Part shown: positions 11,335 to 64,000 of the stretch, piece after piece
Position numbering within the stretch: position 1 is the first letter of the stretch
How the letters are laid out: every line of letters starts with the position of its first letter
From: Ahaetulla prasina
Taxonomy: Eukaryota; Chordata; Lepidosauria; Squamata; Colubridae
Direction: 5' to 3'
Length of the DNA: 64,000 nt
NCBI RefSeq assembly: GCF_028640845.1
Contig: NC_080548.1
Coordinates: 7,186,314 to 7,250,313 of the forward strand
The notes under the pieces: model-generated
What the model saw: only the letters and a program-made list of their open reading frames with translations
Databases searched by the model: none
Told to the model about the DNA's origin: nothing
Made by a program: the position numbers and the translations under genes

Positions 11335-11596
11335 TATAAGGGCTGGAAAGTGGCTAATGTAGCCTGTTATTAACACACAGCTGCCTGCAATTACTGCAGG
11401 CTCGAGTCCCACCAGGCCCAAGGTTGACTCAGCCTTCCATCCTTTATAAGGTAGGTAAAATGAAGACCCAGATTGTTGGGGAAGCAATAAGTTGACTTTG
11501 TATATAAATATACAAATAGAATGAGACTATTGCCTTACACAATGTAAGCCGCCCTGAGTCTTTGGAGAAGGGCGGGATATAAATTCAAATATATAT
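11335..11596 (+). mobile_element. tRNA-derived SINE with L2-like tail
   Basis: This is the same family as 5855-6118: a B-box variant (GGCTCGAGTCCC), the central body GGTTGACTCAGCCTTCCATC, and the tail GCCGCCCTGAGTCTTTGGAG. It sits inside the hAT element and next to the left arm of the Penelope-like element. Confidence 0.82.
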
Positions 11597-11888
11597 AAAA
11601 TTGGAAGTGTCTTGGCGACGTTTCGATGAAGTCTCATTTGTCATCTTCAGGCTTCAGCTTCGTGCTTCTGGGAGCAATGTGTGATTGCAGCTGTTTCTTC
11701 CTTTTTAACTGCTAGTGGGGGTTTGAACTGATTGGGTGGGAGCTTGGCTGTGCTCTGATTGGATGGGGTTTTTTTTGTGCTCTGATTGGCTGGGGGTGTG
11801 TCCTGTGTTGGTGGGGGCTTGGTTGTGCTCAGATTAGTCTGAGTTGCAGGGAGATTTGAGCTGGTGCGCTGCATTGCTGTTGTTTGGC
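11597..11888 (+). repeat. Left inverted arm of Penelope-like element
   Basis: This is the inverse complement of 13803-14094 with scattered substitutions and small indels. It contains short GATTGGMTGGG-like internal repeats (TGCTCTGATTGG twice) and the TCGATGAAGTCTCATT segment next to the outer end. Confidence 0.88.
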
Positions 11889-13802
11889 TTCGTGTTTGTG
11901 GTCGTGCTACATCTTCATAGTGGGTGTCTGTCTGCTGTATGTATGGATTGGAGGGGTGTCAGCCTCCGCTTTAATTTAGTGTATTTCTCCTACTAGATTA
12001 TCTGACTATTTTATTACCTTCTTAAACGTTTGCTCTACTGATTGTCTTACATGCTTTATGGAGAAGAGGGGGGAGGTTTTCACTGTTCCCAGCGTCGGCT
12101 GACATTGTATGTGGGGGAGAGAGGAAATGCCATTTTCAAAACCAGAGGTTTGAATTGTGTTGGCGCATGAATGTAACAGCAGCTGCTGATTCCACATTCC
12201 ATTCGGAAGATTGACAGAGGGAGAATATCGGAAGTGAAACTACACGTGACTGAGGAGAAAGAAGACATTGGACTATTATTGTATGACCTCTAGTAGGGGA
12301 GGTTCAGGAGAATATGACTCTGGGGATTTGATTTACTTCCAGTTCCAGCTTTGCTTTTCACCGCATCCAGACTTGTATGATAAAGATTACCAAATTCTTC
12401 AACATGATGAAGTTGGGTTTTTATTTTCTCAAACACTGATCTGGGGCAGGCTGACAAGGGGTTTGAAATGGCTAATGTTGCAGCTGCAGTCTGGCTTCTG
12501 GTCCTTGGTCGTGCTTCCTGATCAGTGTGGGTTTGGGTCTGCTTTCTGGGTGGATGTGTGGTGGTGACATCCTGTGTGGACCTCGTGAGTGTGGGTCTGG
12601 TGTCATTCCTCGTGTTAGGGACTCGTTTGTCAATAAGGGCGGGTTTCCAAATGGCTGGTAGGTGGGAGGTATCATCTCATTTGTTCATGCTGTGTGGGCG
12701 TTTTTCTATCTTGATGGCTTCTCTGATTATTCTGTTGTTAAAGTGTTCAGTTTTGGCGATAGTTCTGGTCTTTTTAAATCAATATCGTGTCCTGTGGCTT
12801 TAAGGTGTTGGACCAGGGAAGAAGTTGGTTCCTCTTTTTTGACTGAGTTCTTGTGTTCTTCAATGCGTGCACTTATTCTTCTGTTGGTTTGTCCGATGTA
12901 TGTGGTAGGGCAGGCGGTGCATGGGATTTCATATACTCCTTGATTTTCTAACTCAATTTTGTCTTTGGGGTTTCTTAGGATGGTGGATATTTTTTGGTTT
13001 GTGCAGAATGCTGTCTTGATGTTATGTTTGTGGAGGATCTTGCTGATTCTGTCTGTGGTGCCTTTTATATATGGGAGGAGGGCTGTGCCGTTTTCTTGTT
13101 CTCTGTCTTGGATTTTAGTGGGGGGTTCTTTTTGGATTAGTTTGGTAATCTTATTTCTCTGGAATCCATTGGATGTTAGTACGTTTGTGAGAGTGTGTAG
13201 TTCGGTTTTTAGGTGTTGTTCATCAGCTAAGCGTTTTGTTCTAGAGATGAGTGTCTTGGCTACGGAGTTGATCTGTGCTGGGTGGTGGTGTGAGAGTGCG
13301 TGCAGATAGCGGTTTGTGTGTGTTTTCTTCTGGTAGATGGTGTGTCCTAGGGAGCCATTGGGTTTCTTGTAGACTAAGACATCTAGGAAGGGAAGTTGGT
13401 TGTTAACTTCTGTTTCCATGGTGAACTGTATTTTGGGGTGTAGGCTATTGAGGTGTGTGAGGAAGTTGTCAAGTTTTTCTTTCCCGTGTGGCCAGATTAT
13501 GAAGGTGTCGTCTACCTATCTGAGTCAGAGTTTGGGTTTGTGATCAGATTTTTCTAGTGCTTGGGTTTCAAAGTGTTTCATATAGAGGTTGGCAATGACA
13601 GGTGAGAGGGGTGATCCCATGGGTGCTCCTTCTATTTGTTTGTATTTTTGTCTGTTATAAATGAAGTATGTGTTGGATAGGCAGTGGTTGGTCAGATCTA
13701 GGATGTGCTTGGGGGGGTTATATTTGTTTTGGATAGCTGTCAAGGCTTCTTTGATTGGCACTTGGGTGAAGAGGGATATGACATCAAAGCTCACGAGTAG
13801 GT

Positions 13803-14094
13803 CGCCAAACAACAGCAATGCAACTCACCAGCTCAAATCCCCCTGCAACTCACATTAATCTGAGCACAACCAAGCCCCCACCCAAACAGGACACACCCCC
13901 AGCCAATCAGAGCACAAAAAACCTCCATCCAATCAGAGCACAGCCAAGCTCCCACCCAATCAGTTCAAACCCCCACTAGCAGTTAAAAAGGAAGAAACAG
14001 CTGCAATCACACATTGCTCCCAGAAGCACGAAGCTGAAGCCTGAAGATGATGAATGAGACTTCGTCGAAACATCGCCAAGACACTTCCAATTTT
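13803..14094 (-). repeat. Right inverted arm of Penelope-like element
   Basis: This matches the left arm in inverted orientation, from CCAAACAACAGCAATGCA inward to ACACTTCCAATTTTA outward. It abuts the truncated RT frame directly, so part of the arm overlaps the start of the remaining coding sequence. Confidence 0.88.
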
Positions 14095-14159
14095 ACGCGG
14101 GAGAAAACCCGAATAACCAAAGACCTACATACAAACACCCGCGAAAACCTCAGAAAACA

Positions 14160-14204
14160 AATATATATATATATATATGTGTGTGTGTGTATATATATAT
14201 ATAT
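14160..14204. repeat. (AT)n-(GT)n-(AT)n microsatellite
   Basis: A compound AT and GT repeat between the Penelope right arm and the LINE fragment inside the hAT element. Confidence 0.85.
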
Positions 14205-14865
14205 GGTATATAAAACATTTGCTAGGCCAAATCTAGAATACAGCTCACCTGTCTGGAACCCATACCACATTTCTGACATCAATACAATTGAACGTGTCCA
14301 GAAATATTTTACAAGAAGAGTTCTCCACTCCTCTGAAAACAACAAAATACCAGACTTGAAATCCTAGGCTTAGAAAACTTAGAACTCCGTCGCCTTCGAC
14401 AAGACCTAAATTTAACTCATAGAATCATCTATTGTAATGTCCTTCCTGTTAAAGACTACTTCAGCTTTAATTGCAATAATACAAGAGCAACCAATAGATT
14501 TAAACTTAATGTTAACCGCTTTAATCTAGATTGCAGAAAATATGACTTCTGTAACAGAATCATCAGTGCTTGGAACACATTACCTGACTCTGTGGTCTCT
14601 TCCCATAATCCCAAAAGCTTTAACCAAAAACTTTCTAATATTGACCTCACCCCATTCCTAAGAGGACCATAAGGGGCATGCATAAGAGCACAAACATGCC
14701 TACCGTTCCTGTCCTATTGTTTTTCTTTTTCTTCTTATATATATATGCTTATACTTCCTTATATTTCCTCATATATATGTTTATATACTGTATAATCTTT
14801 TTGTGTGATGCCTATATATATTGTTGTGACAAATAAATAAATAAAATAAATAAATAAAGGTTCTG
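14205..14865 (+). mobile_element. Jockey/CR1-superfamily LINE 3' part
   Basis: It encodes, with a few breaks, YKTFARPNLEYSSPVWNPYH, then DINTIERVQKYFTRRV, and downstream FCNRIISAWNTLPDSVVS and IDLTPFLRGP, followed by a 3' UTR with TATATA runs and an (AAATA)n tail. This is the thumb/C-terminal region of a non-LTR RT. The same family occurs at 20620-21160 and 6628-6815. The exact clade is uncertain. Confidence 0.72.
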
Positions 14866-15129
14866 GGCTGCAATGAGGGCTGCAAACCTTTTTTTCCTCT
14901 GGCGATCCCAGATAAGTTGCCTCATCATCACAGGCTTTAACAGCCCCCACTTACAAAAGCCCCCACCCATGCCCACCCAATACCCCCACCTCACTTACCT
15001 ATAATTACTGCTCCTTTCGGGCTGGCAAAGCCATGCTTTACTTCAGCTACTGTAATCAGTTGCATCACCTAGCAACTGACTCTGCCTGCCTAAAATCCAT
15101 CTCCTTGTGAGCAACTCAATCTGCCTGCT

Positions 15130-15200
15130 TTGCTGACTGAGGAACTCTGGGAGTTGAAGTCCACAAACCTTAAAGTTACTAAGGTTGGAGACCCCTGATC
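15130..15200 (-). repeat. Foldback element, right half, inside hAT
   Basis: GACTGAGGAACTCTGGGAGT, then TGAAGTCCACAAACCTTAAA and TAAGGTTGGAGACCCCTG. A single arm inside the hAT element at 10898-15647. Confidence 0.72.
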
Positions 15201-16354
15201 TAAATAAATAAAATAATAAAATAATAAAATAAAATATTTGTGCAGCTTTCTGAGATTTGGTGTTTCTGCAGTGTTTCACTCTAACTACACAAACACACAA
15301 AATCTCACAAAGCTGTATGTGGCATTTTGTGTGTGTGTGAGAGAGAGTCAGGTGTGTTGTGTTGTGTTGTGTGTGTGTGTAAAGTGTGAAAGTGTGAGGT
15401 TCCTGCTTGTTGCATGGGCCATTTTGGGTGAAGTGCAGCTGCTTTTACATTGTGTGTGAGTCAGTTGTGTTGTGTTGTATTGTGTGTGTTTAAAGTGTGA
15501 AAGTTGGTTTTTGTTTTGTATACTTTATTATTTTTATTATTTATTGTTATTGGCCATGCCCACCCAGTCATCTGACCACCAAGCCATGCCCACCAATTAA
15601 GCCACGCTCACAGAACCGGTAGGGAAAATGTTTAGATTTCACCCCTGCAGAAGACCATCCCTCATTAAAGACTTTTAGATACTAACCAGCATCTTAAATT
15701 ATACTGGCAAACAATGTAGCAACCACAATATTGGTAGCCGTGCTAAAGTTGTTCTCATCCACTAACATGTTAGCCATTCCCCCTCCCCTTTTTTGTGTGT
15801 GAACCAGCTGAAGTTTCAAAATAGTCTTCAAGGGCAGCCCCACCCCACTTTGCAGTACTGCAATAATGTCAAGAAGGAATGAGGGTGTGAGTTACTCTTG
15901 CTAAAACCTCCCATTCCGTATATTAAGTTATACTCTGATCCATTTGTACAATATAAACATAAACCAAATACTGTATAATGCGCAGTTTGGATCTTTGTCA
16001 ACCAACCCTCCATTGATGTTTGAAAATATTGGCTGCTGGGCAGTTTGATCTTCTCTTCAGATCATTGGAAGGAGGAGGAGGCTTTTTGCTCTACCACCCA
16101 ACCATAGTGCCTTTCCTTCCCAGACCACTTTCTCAGCCTTGTTAACAGCAAGTCAGAGGACCCCTGTTCTTCTCCAGCCCTTCACCTCACTCTAGAAAAA
16201 TTAAAGACCCCTCCTTTCCCAGATATTCATTTCTCCCAGCAAAGGTCCCATAGAATCTCCCACGAGCAAAGAAGTAATGAGACACACAGGCAGTCATCTA
16301 CTGAAAATTTTAATGAAACAAATAAGTTAATAAGTTAATAAAGTGAGGTAACTA

Positions 16355-19162
16355 TGCATTGTCTCAGAAACAAAATTTATTAGGAAAACTACCCCGAGGC
16401 CCACCTTATTGTTTTTGGCTGGTCAAAGCCATCCCCTGCTCCCTTCCTCCCCCTCTTGCCCTTCACCATGCAGCCCCTCCCCTACTTCTGGAGATGACCA
16501 TCCTGGATGAAGACTTGGGTGTGTTCTCCAAGGAGGGTGTGTTCAGTGCATTGAGAGGAGAAGAGCCATAGTTTGATGGGGGAGAAGCTGGGAACAGCTC
16601 TCGCCGTTTCTTCAAGACACATGCATGGACATGCAAAGTGTAGATGCAGTTGGGCAAGTGGGGGACTTTGGACATGCAGCCTAAAGGAGGTGTGAAATGA
16701 AAGCTGGGCGTGTTCTATGGAACAACTCAAGCACAGTGGTATTGGCGGAGTTAGCTCTGAGAAGATGGGAAAGTCTTCCAAATTTAATTCTGTTCTCTCC
16801 CAGTGAGTTAGCATTCTCCCACCAGATGCCCTCCAGATATGTTCTATCACCATTCCTATAATGCCCAACTAGCTGCCATGCGAGCTATAGCTCAATACAA
16901 TTGGAAAGCCAGTATCTATGAGGCAATCATAAAGGTGAGAATGACAAATGAAGACATTCAATAGAAAAACAGGATTTCTGTTGGTTCTCTTGTTTAAAGT
17001 TAACCAAGGAGCAGATTTTGGTAGCTAAGCAGAGATCCAAGCAAAAGAACAGGAAGGAAGGGGCTGTTTGGACTTAGAACTTGTTCTGGGATGGGTCTGT
17101 GGTTCAAAAAAATCCGAGTGAATGACCATTGGGAAGAAAACCATAACCGCAATCTGTACCAGGACTCAGCAAGAATAGAGACTCAACAAAGAAGTCACAG
17201 ACAATCCTGGTTGATGATCTATTCATACATTGCATTGTATTAAATCTAAACCTAAGAGTGTTCTGTTTTTCAAATGCTGGACTCCTAAAAACTGAATGTG
17301 CCAAGATGGTCTGCTTGCGTTATTGATCTTTCCCAAGGAAAGCACACTCAAGACCAAAGTCCATCATGGAAACTCCAGAAGTTAAAACTTATGCGGATGG
17401 GCAAGGAGGAAGGTGAGAACTGAAGGGAGGCAAGGCAGGTGGAATAATGGAATAATTGGAACAACGGTGCTTCATATCCTAAAACAATATTCCTCAACCT
17501 TAGCCGACTTCAACTCCCGGAATTCCCCAGATGAATTCTGGGAGTTGAAGTCCAGACATCTTAGAGTGGCTAAGGTTGAGGAACATTGTCTTAGAAAGAC
17601 TGCAAGGGAGAATGCTTCCGGAAAAACTCTGGATGGAAATCATAATCCAGGGATCTTCTACTAGTAATAGAAAGGATGTGCTCACAGCTGGTAGGAAATT
17701 TGAGTCTAAAACAATGATCCCCCCAACCTGTGGACCCCAGATATGTTAAATTTCAAAAGTCCAAGCAGTCATATTAGAAACATCATCCAATCCAACTGGA
17801 GGACCTCAGCTTGGGGAGAGCTACTCAAAAGCTACACCAGAGCACTACAAGTGTATAGTACCTGAGCCAAGCTCTACCTTAATTCACTGCTGTTGAATGA
17901 ATGGGAAACTCATACACACATACAAATACACACACACAATTCCCTGGGGGAGAGCAATACTCAACTCTCCCTCCAGAGACAGCAAGCTGATGAAATTCCC
18001 CCTGAGAACACCAGGACCCATTCTACTCTTGACTACCTGAATTGGGTTTCCTTCAAGGGTGCACAGAGAGTCCCCAAATCCTGCTTACTTCCTAGGCAGA
18101 GAAGGCACCTTAACCACTGCTAAAGATTGGTTTCAGGTTGCATATTCAAGATAGTTGCATATAGTTGCCCATCTCCCCCTAAAAATGTTTCCATTATGTG
18201 GCAAGTTCCACTGTATGCTCATGAACTGGGGGGGGGGGCATAAAGTGATGCCTGCTACCTGGTGGAACGGGGAGCTAAAAGAGAAGTAGAAAGGTGCTTC
18301 AAGGCTGCCAAGAGTAGGGTTAGGCATTGCCAGTCATTAATTGCTTCTAAATGCAAAGACAAGAAACCACATTCAGTCAAGTTGCAATGTCCCTTGTCGA
18401 GCAAGGCTGAAGAAAAGAGTAACCTAGCTTTTGCATAGCTGAAAAAAAAGCATCGCCAACCTGGTTGCCCAGTAAAGTTAAAGTCTAGAGTCGGTGGCTG
18501 TCATTTCATGGCTGTCACCATTTGCATGGTTTTCCTTGATGGGTTGGCCATCACAATGACTCAAGAGTCCAAAGTGGCCATTTCATCTTGAGTGCTCTTT
18601 GTCAAAAGAGAATTGATTTCCTCGGTAGCCTGGAGGCACCTGAAAACTCTGGAGTTAACTGGGAACCATGGCAGATGTCTACAGGATGCTGAGAGGTGAA
18701 AGACAGATTCCTCTGCCCATTACTTCAGGCTAACAAGGCTTGCCTCCCAACAGAGAAAGCTGCTGACTGAGTTTTACATTCTATCACAACCACTGTGGGA
18801 AGCCCAGAAACACTGGCAAAGTTACGACTGACAGCTGATGGGTGCTGGGACCACCCTGTAGCTTCAGAGACCTAACCATTTGTCTACATTTGCTCTAAAT
18901 GCTCTGGTGCTAGTGGCTTTGCCCCCAATTGGAAGACTTCAAGTAAAGTTGAGGTGATCATTCTGGTGCAAAGGCAGACGAATCTGATGAGGAAACACCA
19001 ACAGGGTGAGGCTGGAGAAGATTTCGGCTCAGCTGAGCACGGTCCATAAGAGTAGTCGGGAATTGTCTCCCAAGTCCTCCTTCAAAGGAAAGACTCCCTC
19101 CCAGCCTCTCCTCCCCTGTAGCTGGTGTGTGGCTGTTACACAGCTAGTCTGGAGAGGCCATG
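16355..19162 (-). other. KCNQ4: Putative KCNQ4 3' UTR
   Basis: About 2.8 kb after the stop codon is mostly free of recognised repeats, apart from one foldback element at 17485-17588. A minus-strand AATAAA (TTTATT on plus) occurs at 16375-16380, with an ATTAAA-like motif near 16310. This is consistent with a long 3' UTR ending around 16300-16360, but no transcript data support the end point and the extent is a guess. Confidence 0.35.
17485..17588. mobile_element. Palindromic foldback element
   Basis: It runs CAATATTCCTCAACCTTAGC to GCTAAGGTTGAGGAACATTG around GACTTCAACTCCCGGAATTC. Flanks TCCTAAAA and TCTTAGAA match at 6 of 8. It lies in the presumed 3' UTR. Confidence 0.8.
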
Positions 19163-61154
<41,992 letters not shown>

Positions 61155-61284
61155 CTACAAGGAGAACAGAAAGGCAGAAAAAGCCAATGTGAGTTTTTTG
61201 CATGGAGGGTGAGCAGAAAGATTGGTCACAAAAGCCCCAGTTTACTTGAAGCCCTTTAGAACAAGAAATGTGTACAGCATGTAC

Positions 61285-61356
61285 ACCAGTGTTTTTCAAC
61301 CTTGGCAACTTTCAGATGTGTGAACTTCAACTCCCAGAATTCCTCAGCCAGCATAC
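61285..61356 (+). repeat. Foldback element, left half only
   Basis: CCAGTGTTTTTCAACCTTGG, then TGAACTTCAACTCCCAGAAT and TCCTCAGCCAGCAT. Single arm, in intron 2. Confidence 0.73.
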
Positions 61357-62118
61357 AAATGACACCACTAGGAACACTAAGGCTTATTGCAAAGAAGATA
61401 CCGGTGAGCTTCTTGTATACTTTTCCAGAAAAACTCCATGGAATCACCAAGAGTCAAGCTGGACTTGAGGAAATCTTTCTATTATCTTTACCTTGTTATA
61501 AAATCTAATTGTTTACCATCCAATTAACTGGGATTAGAACTCCCAATCATTACAGCCATTACTGAAACCCTCAGCATTAATGAGACAAGGAGCTATTGTA
61601 ATGGTATGTGGGAGTAGCCTTGGGAGGTGGGGAAGAGCCACAATTGGGTGAATTGTGAAATAAGAGGCTACCTAGCCCTCAGAAGGAATGTGGATGTAGC
61701 AAACAGCAAGATTCTGTTAAAGTAACCTTACGGTGAAGTAGAATTATTTCATCTGAACATGATTGCTGTTTGGACTATCTCCCATGAATGACAGTTACAT
61801 GAATTCTGGTTAAGCAAATATAGTTCCATTCAGTAACTGTTCCTTCTAATACAGAGCTTATGTAAACAGGCCTTGTTTCAAAGTCATGGGCAATTAGAGG
61901 AATTAATTCTTTAAAGTTGCATATTCCACATCAAGTTATTTAAACCATCTGAATTATTGCAAGTAAAATCTGGAGTGCCTAAAATTGCCAAATGGCAGGA
62001 TATTCAATGAAAACATCTTTTGTTCACCAATTGGTTCAAATGCACCATTTAGAACTCTTGGATGGGGTTGTTTCTAAATTGCCCAGAGTCACTTCTAAGC
62101 AGTTATATAAATTAAAGG

Positions 62119-62119
<1 letters not shown>

Positions 62120-62190
<71 letters not shown>
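62120..62190. repeat. (GATA)n microsatellite
   Basis: An uninterrupted GATA tract of 71 bp, about 18 units. GATA repeats (Bkm-type) are abundant in snake genomes and sex chromosomes. Confidence 0.95.
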
Positions 62191-63939
62191 TCCAAATTGG
62201 CAATCCATTTTAATAAACAAATTAAAATATTGCTAAGGAGTTATTTGCAAGAATTTTGGAATAAAGAACAGGACTGTTCCATATTAACAAACCAGTGGCA
62301 AATATTCAGAATGTTTTTTAGAATATTCAGAATGTTTTTCATCACAAGATGAGACTAATTAAAAAAAAATCATCTTACCTTTATGAGAGCTTTTTAAAGG
62401 CCTGGTTATCGACCTGTTAGCCCTTTGAGATAGTCCTGGCACAAAGCAGCACAACAAATCCTAGCCCTATCTTTATTGTAGAGTTATAGTAACAAAATGA
62501 AAGTATTTGTCTCATCCTTTCTTTTTACTCTCTGGAAAAATAGAGAGAGGCCCTTTTGAAATGCTTCCCGTGCCCTCCCCTCTTCTGTGGATGATATATA
62601 TTTTACATGCCAGTTGTGCAGTTTGTGGCTCTTTCTTCCATCTCCCAAGGTCATCGCCACATACCATCACACAACTTCCTTATTATTGAAAAGTGTAAAT
62701 GTCTGACAGGAGACTTACTCATATGAGACAGGTCTGTCCCAACATTGCCCTGTTTCAATTCAAAATCCATCAGTGAGTTCAGCTGGTCAAAAAAGATCAA
62801 TATCTTTAAAGATGTGAATGTACTTTTGAATTACTAAGGAAAGACTTATATGAAGATTTGAGCATTTAATTGAACAGTGGGGGGTTGGGGGCAGGAGTGG
62901 GGCTGACTGTTCAATGTTGTAATGACAGTGTGAATCCAAATTTAATATTCAGGATGGTTAATAAAGGGTTGCTTTTTGTTTACAAAAAGATTCATTGATG
63001 TAGCGCAAAGATGAATCAATGTTGTTCAGTGGGCTCAAGGTTTAAGCATGGCTTGAAAAATTAGGCAGAATAATTTCCCATACGTGAATCAACCATACAT
63101 GGTGTTTCTCTTTTAACTTTTCTCCCTTGTCCCTCCACATCTGACTGCCATTCTCTTCTTTCTTTTCCTTTCGAAAACATTTTCTGGATTTTAAAGGTAG
63201 CAAATTAAACAAATTTAAAAGATAAAGGGGAAAGATATTCTATCTTTGAATAGCAAAGGCTCAGGGAATTAACAACAAAGAAAACATTTTAATTTCACAA
63301 CCCATTTGTCCATTTCCAAAGACGTTCAACAATCTGGATTTCCGCTGACTTGGAAAAACTTGTCATGGGGAAAGGTCAGATAAAATTCTACTTTTGTTCT
63401 TCTTATCAAGGAACTCTCTTCTTCTCTTTTATAGTTGCCACCATGGTGTTAATGACCCAGCATTTTGACCAGACTGCATAGAGGCCACAATCAGAAACAA
63501 GGACTCCAAAAGGGCAGGATGGCATAGGGAGCTGTTTGCTAAATATAAATGTGCTCGTTGCAACTCATTGATCCTCCCCACACAAAGGCTGGACCTCAGC
63601 AAAGACATCTTTGGAGCAAAGGGTGGCATTTCATGCTGCTGCTGCAAATTCACTTTTGAGCAGACATTTTGGGGACACGTCAGGAGAAAACGTGGGATGC
63701 AAAGGCCTCCATGGATGCAACATTCCCTGGGGAACAATTTGCTCTCCTGACAGGGCTTTTTCAAAAGCTGCCTGGGGCTAATACCAACTGTGACTGGTCG
63801 GCTGGTTATGAGGCTTTGCCCTCCCTTGAATCCCTGGGAAGTTACGAATGCTCCCTCAGGTAAACTGCTCAAGGTAAATGGGGGGATACAAAGGATGGAT
63901 AGTTCAGGTCTGATGAGACATAAAGTGACCAGTTAAGGC

Positions 63940-64000
63940 AGAGGTCTTCAAACTTGGAAGCTTTAAGACTTGTAGACTTCAACTCCCAGAATTCTACAGC
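63940..64000 (+). repeat. Foldback element at window edge
   Basis: GAGGTCTTCAAACTTGGAAG, then GACTTGTAGACTTCAACTCC and CAGAATTCTACAGC. The second arm, if present, is beyond the window. Confidence 0.72.

Larger units (their letters stand above)
11597..14094 (-). mobile_element. Penelope-like element with inverted terminal arms, RT and GIY-YIG
   Basis: The minus-strand frame 13525-13818 encodes RT palm motifs (SFDVISLFTQVP; GAPMGSPLSPVIANLYM). The catalytic YVDD has its Tyr replaced by TAG (13516-13518), with a TGA two codons before it (13525-13527). The frame continues in 12727-13515 through TEVNNQLPFLDVLVYKK to a GIY-YIG domain (GVYEIPCTACPTTYIGQTNR). That RT plus GIY-YIG order is diagnostic of Penelope-like elements. 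About 292-bp arms at 11597-11888 and 13803-14094 are inverted copies of each other. The N-terminal RT half is missing, so the copy is truncated and dead. Confidence 0.87.
10898..15647. mobile_element. hAT DNA element with 8-bp TSD, filled by nested insertions
   Basis: The termini are CAGGGGTGAAAT at 10898 and its exact complement ATTTCACCCCTG ending at 15647. They are flanked by the perfect 8-bp duplication CAGAAGAC (10890-10897 and 15648-15655). An 8-bp duplication and CAGRG-type ends are typical of hAT transposons. The two hAT-derived flanks (about 10898-11330 and 14870-15647) carry CCACGCCCACC-type and ACCGGTAG subterminal motifs and an internal foldback (11020-11115). Between them sit a SINE, a Penelope-like element and a LINE fragment. 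No transposase frame is visible, so it was non-autonomous. Confidence 0.85.
61155..64000 (-). other. KCNQ4: KCNQ4 intron 2 (partial)
   Basis: This is sequence upstream of exon 3 in transcript sense. It contains half-copies of the foldback repeat near 61285-61355 and at the window edge, and a (GATA)n tract. I looked for exon 2, which should encode the S1 end to the S2 start including an ELANECL-like motif, and did not see it. The remainder is unique AT-rich DNA with no recognisable gene. Confidence 0.8.

Noticed and set aside
12727..13419. GIY-YIG protein as a host nuclease gene
   Set aside because: It is continuous with Penelope-type RT sequence and lies between inverted arms inside a transposon; stops interrupt the frame.
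1..16300. Neighbouring gene downstream of KCNQ4 (CITED4 by mammalian synteny)
   Set aside because: No frame or exon-like segment resembling it is present; the region is repeats and unique noncoding DNA.
61155..64000. KCNQ4 exon 2 or exon 1 at the right edge
   Set aside because: No minus-strand frame resembling the S1-S2 segment was found; exon 3 ends in a clear acceptor, so the earlier exons should lie outside the window.

Overview
The window is a piece of vertebrate nuclear genome, most likely from a snake (inference). It carries 12 coding exons of one intron-rich gene on the minus strand, embedded in CR1, L2, Penelope-like, tRNA-SINE and hAT repeats of squamate type. An (AATAG)n microsatellite attached to a CR1/Rex-type LINE and a (GATA)n tract both point to snakes. 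I see no bacterial-type operon, CRISPR array, rRNA or free-standing tRNA gene.

The only host gene I can support is KCNQ4, the voltage-gated potassium channel Kv7.4. It runs right to left from exon 3 at 61154 to the stop codon at 19163. The 12 exons total 1689 bp and join in frame to 562 codons plus stop. Every junction has a GT donor and an AG acceptor on the minus strand. They encode the protein from the end of S2 through S4, the pore (TIGYGD), S6, calmodulin helices A and B, coiled-coil helices C and D, and the C-terminus. Exons 1 and 2 were not found and should lie beyond base 64000. A plausible 3' UTR runs from 19162 to about 16350.

Bases 1-16350 lie downstream of the gene and are a repeat graveyard. 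They hold two L2 3' ends, SINEs, CR1 tails, a pair of nested hAT MITEs (4696-5159), and one hAT element (10898-15647) with an exact 8-bp target duplication. That hAT is filled with a SINE, a Penelope-like element with inverted terminal arms and a GIY-YIG endonuclease domain, and a LINE fragment.

The introns hold a nearly complete L2 LINE (23500-26665, intron 11), a second long but frameshifted L2 (40975-42965, intron 8), a recent ~909-bp tandem duplication across a CR1/Rex-type LINE tail (45891-47707, intron 7), several hAT and TA-flanked MITEs, and many copies of a palindromic ~124-bp foldback element.

I did not find an unmistakably new biological system. The best leads are the stacked transposon insertions with readable target duplications, the inverted-arm Penelope elements, the L2-like tail on a tRNA SINE, and the ~150-nt AG-free polypyrimidine microsatellite that forms the acceptor of the last KCNQ4 exon.
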